Assembly: GCA_911728455.2 (NCBI GenBank)
Contig: OU452222.1
Span: 15,541,201 to 15,605,200, forward strand
Origin: Marthasterias glacialis
Lineage: Eukaryota > Echinodermata > Asteroidea > Forcipulatida > Asteriidae
Direction: 5' to 3'
DNA length: 64,000 nt
Within the stretch, counting starts at the first letter, position 1, and every line of letters starts with the position of its first letter. The translations under genes and the position numbers were made by a program. A model generated the notes under the pieces. The model saw nothing but the letters and a program-made list of their open reading frames with translations, was not told the origin of the DNA and made no database searches. Positions 23,970-36,247 of this stretch are shown here, piece after piece.

Positions 23970-26280
23970 TGGATGTTTCCCGAACTAACGCTCATCCGGA
24001 CTTGCAAATCAGAGCACTGGTACTGGGGGATATTCCCTCTTGACATGGTAGAGCAAAAACGACTTTGAAATTTTAGTCCAAAACTCCCATTTTTTTTTAG
24101 GGGGTACTAAAAAATATGTGCTTTCTGACCCTAAAACATTCAGCCCCAAAACTTGTGGATGTTTCCCGAACTAACGCTCATCCGGACTTGCAAATCAGAG
24201 CACTGGTACTGGGGGATATTCCCTCTTGACATGGTAGAGCAAAAACGACTTTGAAGTTTTAGTCCAAAACTCCCATTTTTTTTAGGGGGGTACTAAAAAA
24301 TATGTGTTTTTTGACCCTAAAACTTTCAGCCCCAAAACTGGTGGATGTTTCCCGAACTAACGCTCATCCGGACTTGCAAGTTAGAGCACTGGTACTGGGG
24401 GATATTCCCTCTTGACATGGTAGAGCAAAAACGACTTTGAAATTTTAGTCCAAAACTCCCATTTTTTTTTAGGGGGGTACTAAAAAATATGTGCTTTTTG
24501 ACCCTAAAACATTCAGCCCCAAAACTTGTGGATGTTTCCCGAACTAACGCTCATCCGGACTTGCAAATCAGAGCACTGGTACTGGGGGATATTCCCTCTT
24601 GACATGGTAGAGCAAAAACGACTTTGAAGTTTTAGTCCAAAACTCCCATTTTTTTTAGGGGGGTACTAAAAAATATGTGTTTTTTGACCCTCAAACTTTC
24701 AGCCCCAAAACTGGTGGATGTTTCCCGAACTAACGCTCATCCGGACTTGCAAGTTAGAGCACTGGTACTGGGGGATATTCCCTCTTGACATGGTACAGCA
24801 AAAATGACTTTGAAATTTTAGTCCAAAACTCCCATTTTTTTTAGGGGGGTACTAAAAAATTTGTGCTTTTTGACCCTAAAACTTTCAGCCTAAAACTGGT
24901 GGATGTTTCCCGAACTAACGCTCATCCGGACTTGCAAATTAGAGCACTGGTACTGGGGGATATTCCCTCTTGACATGGTAGAGCAAAAACGACATTGAAG
25001 TTTTGGTCCAAAACTAGAATATTTTTTAGGAGGGTACTAAAAAATATTGGAGTTTTGACCCTAAAACTTTCAGCCCCAAAACTGGTGGATGTTTCCCGAA
25101 CTAACGCTCATCCGGATTTGCAAATTAGAGCACTGGTACTGGGGGATATTCCCTCTTGACATGGTAGAGCAAAAACGACTTTGACATTTTGGTCCAAAAC
25201 TCCAATATTTTTTAGGGGGGTACTAAAAAATACATTCTTTTTGACCCTAAAACATTCAGCCCCAAAACTGGTGGATGTTTCCCGAACTAACGCTCATCCG
25301 GACTTGCAAATTAGAGCACTGGTACTGGGGGATATTCCCTTTTGACATTGTAGAGCAAAAACGACATTGACATTTTGTTCCAAAACTCCAATATTTTTTA
25401 GGGGGGTACTAAAAAATACATTCTTTTTGACCCTAAAACATTCAGCCCCAAAACTTGTGGATGTTTCCCGAACTAACGCTCATCCGGACATGCAAATCAG
25501 AGCACTGGTACTGGGGGATATTCCCTCTTGACATGGTAGAGCAAAAACGACTTTGAAATTTTAGTCCAAAACTCCCATTTTTTTTTAGGGGGGTACTGAA
25601 AAATTTGTGTTTTTTGACCCTCAAACTTTCAGCTTAAAAATGGTGGATGTTTCCCGAACTAACGCTTATCCGGACTTGCAAATTAGAGCACTGGTACTGG
25701 GGGATATTCCCTCTTGACATGGTAGAGCAAAAACGACATTGAAATTTTGGTCCAAAACTCCAATATTTTTTAGGGGGGTACTAAAAATATGCGATTTTGG
25801 ACCCTAAAACTTTCAGCTCAAAACTGGTGGATGTTTCCCGAACTAACGCTCATCCGGACTTGCAAATTAGAGCACTGCTACTGGGGGATATTCCCTCTTG
25901 ACATGGTAGAGCAAAAATGACTTTGAAATTTTAGTCCAAAACTCCAATTTTTTTTAGGGGGGTACTGAAAAATTTGTGTTTTTTCACCCTAAAACTTTCA
26001 GCCCCAAAACTGGTGGATGTTTCCCGAACTAACGCTCATCCGGACTTGCAAATTAGAGCACTGGTACTGGGGGATATTCCCTCTTGACATGGTAGAGCAA
26101 AAATGACTTTGAAATTTTAGTCCAAAACTCCAATTTTTTTTAGGGGGGTACTGAAAAATTTGTGTTTTTTGACCCTAAACCTTTCAGCCCCAAAACTGGT
26201 GGATGTTTCCCGAACTAACGCTCATCCGGACTTGCAAATTAGAGCACTGGTACTGGGGGATATTCCCTCTTGACATGGTA

Positions 26281-28329
26281 GAGCAAAAACAACTTTGAAA
26301 TTTTAGTCCAAAACTCCCATTTTTTTTTAGGGGGGTACTAAAAAATATGTGCTTTCTGACCCTAAAACTTTCAGCCCCAAAACTGGTGGATGTTTCCCAA
26401 ACTAACGCTCATCCGGACTTGCAAATTAGAGCACTGGTACTGGGGGATATTCCCTCTTGACATGGTAGAGCAAAAACGACTTTGACATTTTGGTCCAAAA
26501 CTCCAATATTTTTTAGGCGGGTACTAAAAAATACCTGCTTTTTCACCCTAAAACATTCAGCCCCAAAACTTGTGGATGTTTCCCGAACTAACGCTCATCC
26601 CAACTTGCAAATCAGAGCACTGGTACTGGGGGATATTCCCTCTTGACATGGTAGAGCAAAAACGACTTTGAAATTTTAGTCCAAAACTCCCATTTTTTTT
26701 TAGGGGGGTACTGAAAAATATGTGCTTTCTGACCCTTAAACATTCAGCCCCAAAACTTGTGGATGTTTCCCGAACTAACGCTCATCCGGACTTGCAAATT
26801 AGACCACTGGTACTGGGGGATATTCCCTCTTGACATGGTAGAGCAAAAACGACTTTGAAATTTTAGTCCAAAACTCCCATATTTTTTTAGGGGGGTACTA
26901 AAAAATATGTGCTTTCTGACCTTAAAACATTCAGCCCCAAAACTTGTGGATGTTTCCCGAACTAACGCTCATCCGGACTTGCAAATTAGAGCACTGGTAC
27001 TGGGGGATATTCCCTCTTGACATGGTAGAGCAAAAACGACTTTGAAGTTTTAGTCCAAAACTCCCATTTTTTTTAGGGGGTACTAAAAAATATGTATTTT
27101 TTTACCCTAAAACTTTCAGCCCCAAAACTGGTGGATGTTTCCCGAACTAACGCTCATCCGGACTTGCAAGTTAGAGCACTGGTACTGGGGGATATTCCCT
27201 CTTGACATGGTAGAGCAAAAATGACTTTGAAATTTTAGTCCAAAACTCCCATTTTTTTTAGGGGGGTACTGGAAAAATTTGTAATTTTTGACCCTAAAAC
27301 TTTCAGCCTAAAAATGGTGGATGTTTCCCGAACTAACGCTCATCCGGACTTGCAAATTAGAGCACTGGTACTGGGGGATATTCCCTCTTGACATTGTAGA
27401 GCAAAAACGACTTTGACATTTTGGTCCAAAACTCCAATATTTTTTAGGGGGGTACTAAAAAATTTGTGTTTTTTTACCCTAAAACTTTCAGCCCCAAAAC
27501 TGGTGGATGTTTCCCGAACTAAGGCTCATCCGGACTTGCAAATTAGAGCACTGGTACTGGGGGATATTCCCTCTTGACATCGTAGAGCAAAAATGACTTT
27601 GGAATTTTAGTCCAACACTCCCATTTTTTTTAGGGGGGTACTGAAAAATTTGTGTTTTTTGACCCTAAAACTTTCAGCCTAAAAATGGTGGATGTTTCCC
27701 GAACTAACGCTCATCCGGACTTGCAAATTAGAGCACTGGTACTGGGGGATATTCCCTCTTGACATGGTAGAGCAAAAACGACTTTGAAATTTTGGTCCAA
27801 AACTCCAATTTTTTTTAGGGGGGTACAAAAAAAAAACATGCTTTTTGACCCTAAAACTTTCAGCCCCAAAACTTGTGGATGTTTCCCGAACTAACGCTCA
27901 TCTGGATTTGCAAATTAGAGCACTGGTACTGGGGGATATTCCCTCTTGACATTGTAGAGCAAAAACGACATTGACATTTTGGTCCAAAACCCCAATATTT
28001 TTTAGGGGGGTACTAAAAAATACATGCTTTTTGACCCTAAAACATTCAGCCCCAAAACTTGTGGATGTTTCCCGAACTAACGCTCATCCGGACTTGCAAA
28101 TTAGAGCACTGGTACTGGGGGATATTCCCTCTTGACATGGTAGAGCAAAAACGACTTTGAAATTTTAGTCCAAAACTCCCATTTTATTTAGGGGGGGTAC
28201 TAAAAAATATGTGTTTTTTGACCCTAAAACTTTCAGCCCCAAAACTGGTGGATGTTTCCCGAACTAACGCTCATCCGGACTTGCAAATTAGAGCACTGGT
28301 ACTGGGGGATATTCCCTCTTGACATGGTA
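26281..28329 (+). repeat. 11-unit segment, first tandem copy (~2,049 bp)
   Basis: Starts near AGAGCAAAAACAACTTTG at 26,280. It includes the CATCCCAACTTG marker (26,596), a unit with TTAGACCACTGG, and the TAAGGCTCATCC unit. The next 2,049 bp repeat it in the same order. Confidence 0.85.
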
Positions 28330-30378
28330 GAGCAAAAACAACTTTGAAATTTTAGTCCAAAACTCCCATTTTTTTTTAGGGGGGTACTAAAAAATATGTG
28401 CTTTCTGACCCTAAAACTTTCAGCCCCAAAACTGGTGGATGTTTCCCAAACTAACGCTCATCCGGACTTGCAAATTAGAGCACTGGTACTGGGGGATATT
28501 CCCTCTTGACATTGTAGAGCAAAAACGACTTTGACATTTTGGTCCAAAACTCCAATATTTTTTAGGCGGGTACTAAAAAATACCTGCTTTTTCACCCTAA
28601 AACATTCAGCCCCAAAACTTGTGGATGTTTCCCGAACTAACGCTCATCCCAACTTGCAAATCAGAGCACTGGTACTGGGGGATATTCCCTCTTGACATGG
28701 TAGAGCAAAAACGACTTTGAAATTTTAGTCCAAAACTCCCATTTTTTTTTAGGGGGGTACTGAAAAATATGTGCTTTCTGACCCTTAAACATTCAGCCCC
28801 AAAACTTGTGGATGTTTCCCGAACTAACGCTCATCCGGACTTGCAAATTAGACCACTGGTACTGGGGGATATTCCCTCTTGACATGGTAGAGCAAAAACG
28901 ACTTTGAAATTTTAGTCCAAAACTCCCATATTTTTTTAGGGGGGTACTAAAAAATATGTGCTTTCTGACCTTAAAACATTCAGCCCCAAAACTTGTGGAT
29001 GTTTCCCGAACTAACGCTCATCCGGACTTGCAAATCAGAGCACTGGTACTGGGGGATATTCCCTCTTGACATGGTAGAGCAAAAACGACTTTGAAGTTTT
29101 AGTCCAAAACTCCCATTTTTTTTAGGGGGTACTAAAAAATATGTATTTTTTGACCCTAAAACTTTCAGCCCCAAAACTGGTGGATGTTTCCCGAACTAAC
29201 GCTCATCCGGACTTGCAAGTTAGAGCACTGGTACTGGGGGATATTCCCTCTTGACATGGTAGAGCAAAAATGACTTTGAAATTTTAGTCCAAAACTCCCA
29301 TTTTTTTTAGGGGGGTACTGGAAAAATTTGTAATTTTTGACCCTAAAACTTTCAGCCTAAAAATGGTGGATGTTTCCCGAACTAACGCTCATCCGGACTT
29401 GCAAATTAGAGCACTGGTACTGGGGGATATTCCCTCTTGACATTGTAGAGCAAAAACGACATTGACATTTTGGTCCAAAACTCCAATATTTTTTAGGGGG
29501 GTACTAAAAAATTTGTGTTTTTTTACCCTAAAACTTTCAGCCCCAAAACTGGTGGATGTTTCCCGAACTAAGGCTCATCCGGACTTGCAAGTTAGAGCAC
29601 TGGTACTGGGGGATATTCCCTCTTGACATCGTAGAGCAAAAATGACTTTGGAATTTTAGTCCAACACTCCCATTTTTTTTAGGGGGGTACTGAAAAATTT
29701 GTGTTTTTTGACCCTAAAACTTTCAGCCTAAAAATGGTGGATGTTTCCCGAACTAACGCTCATCCGGACTTGCAAATTAGAGCACTGGTACTGGGGGATA
29801 TTCCCTCTTGACATGGTAGAGCAAAAACGACTTTGAAATTTTGGTCCAAAACTCCAATTTTTTTTAGGGGGGTACAAAAAAAAAACATGCTTTTTGACCC
29901 TAAAACTTTCAGCCCCAAAACTTGTGGATGTTTCCCGAACTAACGCTCATCTGGATTTGCAAATTAGAGCACTGGTACTGGGGGATATTCCCTCTTGACA
30001 TTGTAGAGCAAAAACGACATTGACATTTTGGTCCAAAACCCCAATATTTATTAGGGGGGTACTAAAAAATACATGCTTTTTGACCCTAAAACATTCAGCC
30101 CCAAAACTTGTGGATGTTTCCCGAACTAACGCTCATCCGGACTTGCAAATTAGAGCACTGGTACTGGGGGATATTCCCTCTTGACATGGTAGAGCAAAAA
30201 CGACTTTGAAATTTTAGTCCAAAACTCCCATTTTATTTAGGGGGGGTACTAAAAAATATGTGTTTTTTGACCCTAAAACTTTCAGCCCCAAAACTGGTGG
30301 ATGTTTCCCGAACTAACGCTCATCCGGACTTGCAAATTAGAGCACTGGTACTGGGGGATATTCCCTCTTGACATGGTA
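28330..30378 (+). repeat. 11-unit segment, second tandem copy (~2,049 bp)
   Basis: Repeats 26,281-28,329: AAAAACAACTTTG returns near 28,335, CATCCCAACTTG at 28,645 and TAAGGCTCATCC near 29,569. In places it is closer to copy 1 of HOR D than its tandem neighbour is (AAATCAGAGC at 29,034 as at 21,962, but AAATTAGAGC at 26,985). This suggests patchy exchange among the three copies. Confidence 0.85.
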
Positions 30379-31040
30379 GAGCAAAAACGACTTTGACATT
30401 TTGGTCCAAAACTCCAATATTTTTTAGGGGGGTACTAAAAAATACATTCTTTTTGACCCTAAAACTTTCAGCCCCAAAACTGGTGGATGTTTCCCGAACT
30501 AACGCTCATCCGGACTTGCAAATTAGAGCACTGGTACTGGGGGATATTCCCTCTTGACATTGTAGAGCAAAAACGACATTGACATTTTGTTCCAAAACTC
30601 CAATATTTTTTAGGGGGGTACTAAAAAATACATGCTTTTTGACCCTAAAACATTCAGCCCCAAAACTGGTGGATGTTTCCCGAACTAACGCTCATCTGGA
30701 CTTGCAAATCAGAGCACTGGTACTGGGGGATATTCCCTCTTGACATGGTAGAGCAAAAACGACTTTGAAATTTTAGTCCAAAACTCCAATTTTTTTTAGG
30801 GGGGTACTGAAAAATTTGTGTTTTTTGACCCTAAAACTTTCAGCCTAAAAATGGTGGATGTTTCCGGAACTAACGCTCATCCGGACTTGCAAATTAGAGC
30901 ACTCGTACTGGGGGATATTCCCTCTTGACATGGTAGAGCAAAAACGACATTGAAATTTTGCTCCAAAACTCCAATATTTTTTAGGGGGGTACTGAAAAAT
31001 ATGTGATTTTTGACCCTAAAACTTTCAGCCCCAAAACTTG

Positions 31041-33643
31041 TGGATGTTACCCGAAGTAACGCTCATCCGCACTTGCAAATTAGAGCACTGGTACTGGGGG
31101 ATATTCCCTCTTGACATGGTAGAGCAAAAACGACTTTGAAATTTTAGTCCAAAACTCCCATTGTTATTAGGGGGGTACTGAAAAATATGTGCTTTTTGAC
31201 CCTAAAACTTTCAGCCCCAAAATTGGTGGATGTTTCCCGAAATAACGCTCATCCGGACTTGCAAATTAGAGCACTGGTACTGGGGGATATTCCCTCTTGA
31301 CATGGTAGAGCAAAAACGACTTTGAAATTTTGGTCCAAAACTCCCATTTTTTTAGGGGGGTACTAAAAAATTTGTGCTTTTTGACCCTAAAACATTCAGC
31401 CCCAAAACTTGTGGATGTTTCCCGAACTAACGCTCATCCGGACTTGCAAATTAGAGCACTGGTACTGGGGGATATTCCCTCTTGACATGGTAGAGCAAAA
31501 ATGACTTTGAAATTTTAGTCCAAAACTCCCATTTTTTTTAGGGGGGTCCTAAAAAATATGTGTTTTTTGACCCTAAAACTTTCAGCCCCAAAACTGGTGG
31601 ATGTTTCCCGAACTAACGCTCATCCGGACTTCCAAATTAGAGCACTGGTACTGGGGGATATTCCCTCTTGACATGGTAGAGCAAAAATGACTTTCAAATT
31701 TTAGTCCAAAACTCAAATTTTTTTGGGGGGGGACTGAAAAATTTGTGTTTTTTGACCCTAAAACTTTCAGCCCCAAAACTTGTGGATGTTTCCCGAACTA
31801 ATGCTCATCCGGACTTGCAAATTAGAGCACTGGTACTGGGGGATATTCCCTCTTGACATGGTAGAGCAAAAATGACTTTGAAATTTTAGTCCAAAACTCC
31901 AATTTTTTTTAGGGGGGTACTGAAAAATTTGTGTTTTTTGACCCTCAAACTTTCAGCCCCAAAACTGGTGGATGTTTCCCGAACTAACGCTCATCCGGAC
32001 TTGCAAATTAGAGCACTGGTACTGGGGGATATTCCCTCTTGACATGGTAGAGCAAAAACGACTTTGAAATTTTGGTCCAAAACTCCAATATTTTTTAGGG
32101 GGGTACTAAAAAATACATGCTTTTTCACCCTAAAACATTCAGCCCCAAAACTTGTGGATGTTTCCCGAACTAACGCTCATCCGGACTTGCAAATTAGAGC
32201 ACTGGTACTGGGGGATATTCCCTCTTGACATTGTAGAGCAAAAACGACATTGACATTTTGGTCCAAAACTCCAATATTTTTTAGGGGGGTACTAAAAAAT
32301 TTGTGTTTTTTTACCCTAAAACTTTCAGCCCCAAAACTGGTGGATGTTTCCCGAACTAAGGCTCATCCGGACTTGCAAGTTAGAGCACTGGTACTGGGGG
32401 ATATTCCCTCTTGACATCGTAGAGCAAAAATGACTTTGGAATTTTAGTCCAAAACTCCCATTTTTTTTAGGGAGGGTACTGAAAAATTTGTGTTTTTTGA
32501 CCCTAAAACTTTCAGCCTAAAAATGGTGGATGTTTCCCGAACTAACGCTCATCCGGACTTGCAAATTAGAGCACTGGTACTGGGGGATATTCCCTCTTGA
32601 CATGGTAGAGCAAAAACGACTTTGAAATTTTGGTCCAAAACTCCAATTTTTTTTAGGGGGGTACAAAAAAAAAACATGCTTTTTGACCCTAAAACTTTCA
32701 GCCCCAAAACTTGTGGATGTTTCCCGAACTAACGCTCATCTGGATTTGCAAATTAGAGCACTGGTACTGGGGGATATTCCCTCTTGACATTGTAGAGCAA
32801 AAACGACATTGACATTTTGGTCCAAAACCCCAATATTTTTTAGGGGGGTACTAAAAAATACATGCTTTTTGACCCTAAAACATTCAGCCCCAAAACTTGT
32901 GGATGTTTCCCGAACTAACGCTCATCCGGACTTGCAAATTAGAGCACTGGTACTGGGGGATATTCCCTCTTGACATGGTAGAGCAAAAACGACTTTGAAA
33001 TTTTAGTCCAAAACTCCCATTTTATTTAGGGGGGGTACTAAAAAATATGTGTTTTTTGACCCTAAAACTTTCAGCCCCAAAACTGGTGGATGTTTCCCGA
33101 ACTAACGCTCATCCGGACTTGCAAATTAGAGCACTGGTACTGGGGGATATTCCCTCTTGACATGGTAGAGCAAAAACGACTTTGACATTTTGGTCCAAAA
33201 CTCCAATATTTTTTAGGGGGGTACTAAAAAATACATTCTTTTTGACCCTAAAACTTTCAGCCCCAAAACTGGTGGATGTTTCCCGAACTAACGCTCATCC
33301 GGACTTGCAAATTAGAGCACTGGTACTGGGGGATATTCCCTCTTGACATTGTAGAGCAAAAACGACATTGACATTTTGTTCCAAAACTCCAATATTTTTT
33401 AGGGGGGTACTAAAAAATACATGCTTTTTGACCCTAAAACATTCAGCCCCAAAACTGGTGGATGTTTCCCGAACTAACGCTCATCTGGACTTGCAAATCA
33501 GAGCACTGGTACTGGGGGATATTCCCTCTTGACATGGTAGAGCAAAAACGACCTTGAAATTTTAGTCCAAAACTCCAATTTTTTTTAGGGGGGTACTGAA
33601 AAATTTGTGTTTTTTGACCCTAAAACTTTCAGCCTAAAAATGG
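31041..33643 (+). repeat. HOR E copy 1 (14 units, ~2,604 bp)
   Basis: Opens TGGATGTTACCCGAAG with CATCCGCACTTGC. The marker GGGTCCTAAAA at about 31,546 recurs at 34,150 and 36,753, 2,603-2,604 bp apart, defining the 14-unit period. The right part of this copy is not standard HOR E but a segment shared with block D. Confidence 0.8.
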
Positions 33644-33735
33644 TGGATGTTTCCGGAACTAACGCTCATCCGGACTTGCAAATTAGAGCACTGGTACTGG
33701 GGGATATTCCCTCTTGACATGGTAGAGCAAAAACG
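32165..33735 (+). repeat. Segment of block D inside HOR E
   Basis: About 8.5 units match 29,377-30,947 at an offset of 2,787-2,789 bp, including TAAGGCTCATCC near 32,357, TTTATTTAGGGGGG near 33,020 and TTCCGGAACT at 33,651. The later E copies lack it. It therefore looks like a transposed or exchanged segment, or a remnant of the block D to block E transition. Confidence 0.8.
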
Positions 33736-36247
33736 ACTTTGACAATTTGGTCCAAAACTGCAATAATTTTTAGGGGGGTACTGAAAAATATGTGCTTTTT
33801 GACCCTAAAACTTTCAGCCCCAAAATTGGTGGATGTTTCCCGAAATAACGCTCATCCGGACTTGCAAATTAGAGCACTGGTACTGGGGGATATTCCCTCT
33901 TGACATGGTAGAGCAAAAACGACTTTGAAATTTTGGTCCAAAACTCCAATTTTTTTAGGGGGGTACTAAAAAATTTGTGCTTTTTGACCCTAAAACATTC
34001 AGCCCCAAAACTTGTGGATGTTTCCCGAACTAACGCTCATCCGGACTTGCAAATTAGAGCACTGGTACTGGGGGATATTCCCTCTTGACATGGTAGAGCA
34101 AAAATGACTTTGAAATTTTAGTCCAAAACTCCCATTTTTTTTAGGGGGGTCCTAAAAAATATGTGTTTTTTGACCCTAAAACTTTCAGCCCCAAAACTGG
34201 TGGATGTTTCCCGAACTAACGCTCATCCGGACTTGCAAATTAGAGCACTGGTACTGGGGGATATTCCCTCTTGACATGGTAGAGCAAAAATGACTTTCAA
34301 ATTTTAGTCCAAAACTCCAATTTTTTTTAGGGGGGTACTGAAAAATTTGTGTTTTTTGACCCTAAAACTTTCAGCCCCAAAACTTGTGGATGTTTCCCGA
34401 ACTAATGCTCATCCGGACTTGCAAATTAGAGCACTGGTACTGGGGGATATTCCCTCTTGACATGGTAGAGCAAAAATGACTTTGAAATTTTAGTCCAAAA
34501 CTCAAATTTTTTTTAGGGGGGTACTGAAAAATTTGTGTTTTTTGACCCTCAAACTTTCAGCCCCAAAACTGGTGGATGTTTCCCGAACTAACGCTCATCC
34601 GGACTTGCAAATTAGAGCACTGGTACTGGGGGATATTCCCTCTTGACATGGTAGAGCAAAAACGACTTTGACATTTTGGTCCAAAACTCCAATATTTTTT
34701 AGGGGGGTACTAAAAAATACATGCTTTTTCACCCTAAAACATTCAGCCCCAAAACTTGTGGATGTTTCCCGAACTAACGCTCATCCGGACTTGCAAATTA
34801 GAGCACTGGTACTGGGGGATATTCCCTCTTGACATGGTAGAGCAAAAATGAATTTGAAATTTTAGTCCAAAACTCAAATTTTTTTTAGGGGGGTACTGAA
34901 AAATTTGTGTTTTTTGACCCTCAAACTTTCAGCCCCAAAACTTGTGGATGTTTCCCGAACTAACGCTCATCCAGACTTGCAAATTAGAGCACTGGTACTG
35001 GGGGATATTCCCTCTTGACATGGTAGAGCAAAAATGACTTTGAAATTTTGGTTCAAAACTCAAATATTTTTTAGGGGGGTACTAAAAAATATGTGATTTT
35101 TGACCCTAAAACTTTCAGCCCCAAAACTTGTGGATGTTTCCCGAAGTAACGTTCATCCGGACTTGCAAATTAGAGCACTTGTACTGGGGGATATTTCCTC
35201 TTGACATGGTAGAGCAAAAACGACTTTAACAATTTGGTCCAAAACTCCAATATTTTTTAGGGGGGTACTAAAAAATACATTCTTTTTGACCCAAAAACTT
35301 TCAGCCCCAAAACTGGTGGATGTTTCCCGAACTAACGCTCATCCGGACTTGCAAATTAGAGCACTGGTACTGGGGGATATTCCCTCTTGACATGGTAGAG
35401 CAAAAATGACTTTGAAGTTTTAGTCCAAAACTCCAATTTTTTTTTAGGGGGGTACTGAAAAATTTGTGTTTTTTTGACCCTAAAACTTTCAGCCCCAAAA
35501 CTGGTGGATGTTTCCCGAACTAACGCTCATCCGGACTTGCAAATTAGAGCACTGGTACTGGGGGATATTCCCTCTTGACATGGTAGAGCAAAAATGACTT
35601 TGAAATTTTAGTCCAAAACTCCAATTTTTTTTAGGGGGGTACTAAAAAATACATGCTTTTTGACCCTAAAACTTTCAGCCCCAAATTTTGTGGATGTTTC
35701 CCGAACTAACGCTCATCCGGATTTGCAAATTAGAGCACTGGTACTGGGGGATATTCCCTCTTGACATGGTAGAGCAAAAACGACTTTGACATTTTGGTCC
35801 AAAACTCAAATATTTTTTAGGGGGGTACTAAAAAATACATGCTTTTTGACCCTAAAACTTTCAGCCCCAAAACTTGTGGATGTTTCCCGAACTAACGCTC
35901 ATCCGGATTTGCAAATTAGAGCACTGGTACTGGGGGATATTCCCTCTTGACATGGTAGAGCAAAAACGACTTTGAAATTTTAGTCCAAAACTCCAATTTT
36001 TTTTAGGGGGGTACTGAAAAATTTGTGTTTTTTGACCCTAAAACTTTCAGCCTAAAAATGGTGGATGTTTCTGGAACTAACGCTCATCCGGACTTGCAAA
36101 TTAGAGCACTCGTACTGGGGGATATTCCCTCTTGACATGGTAGAGCAAAAACGACATTGAAATTTTGCTCCAAAACTCCAATATTTTTTAGGGGGGTACT
36201 GAAAAATATGTGATTTTTGACCCTAAAACTTTCATCCCCAAAACTTG
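33644..36247 (+). repeat. HOR E copy 2 (14 units, 2,604 bp)
   Basis: Contains GGGTCCTAAAA at 34,150, GACTTTCAAATTTTAG near 34,293, the ATGAATTTGAAATT unit near 34,848 and the AACGTTCATCC unit near 35,149. The next copy repeats this order at +2,604. Its end (TTTCTGGAACTAACG, then CACTCGTACTGG) corresponds to the end of block D. Confidence 0.85.

Larger units (their letters stand above)
23970..31040 (+). repeat. HOR D copy 2 with an internal 11-unit duplication (38 units)
   Basis: Follows copy 1 at +5,022 up to about 28,330. An 11-unit stretch is then repeated once more. From about 30,380 the order resumes where copy 1 stands at 23,308, now at +7,071 (for example TTCCGGAACT at 23,791 and 30,862). 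The copy ends near 31,040, where the sequence changes to TGGATGTTACCCGAAG. Confidence 0.9.

Noticed and set aside
35045..35060. tRNA-type B box (GGTTCAAAACTC variant units)
   Set aside because: Only the GGTTCAA part fits GGTTCRANNCC; no matching A box or tRNA fold is visible.
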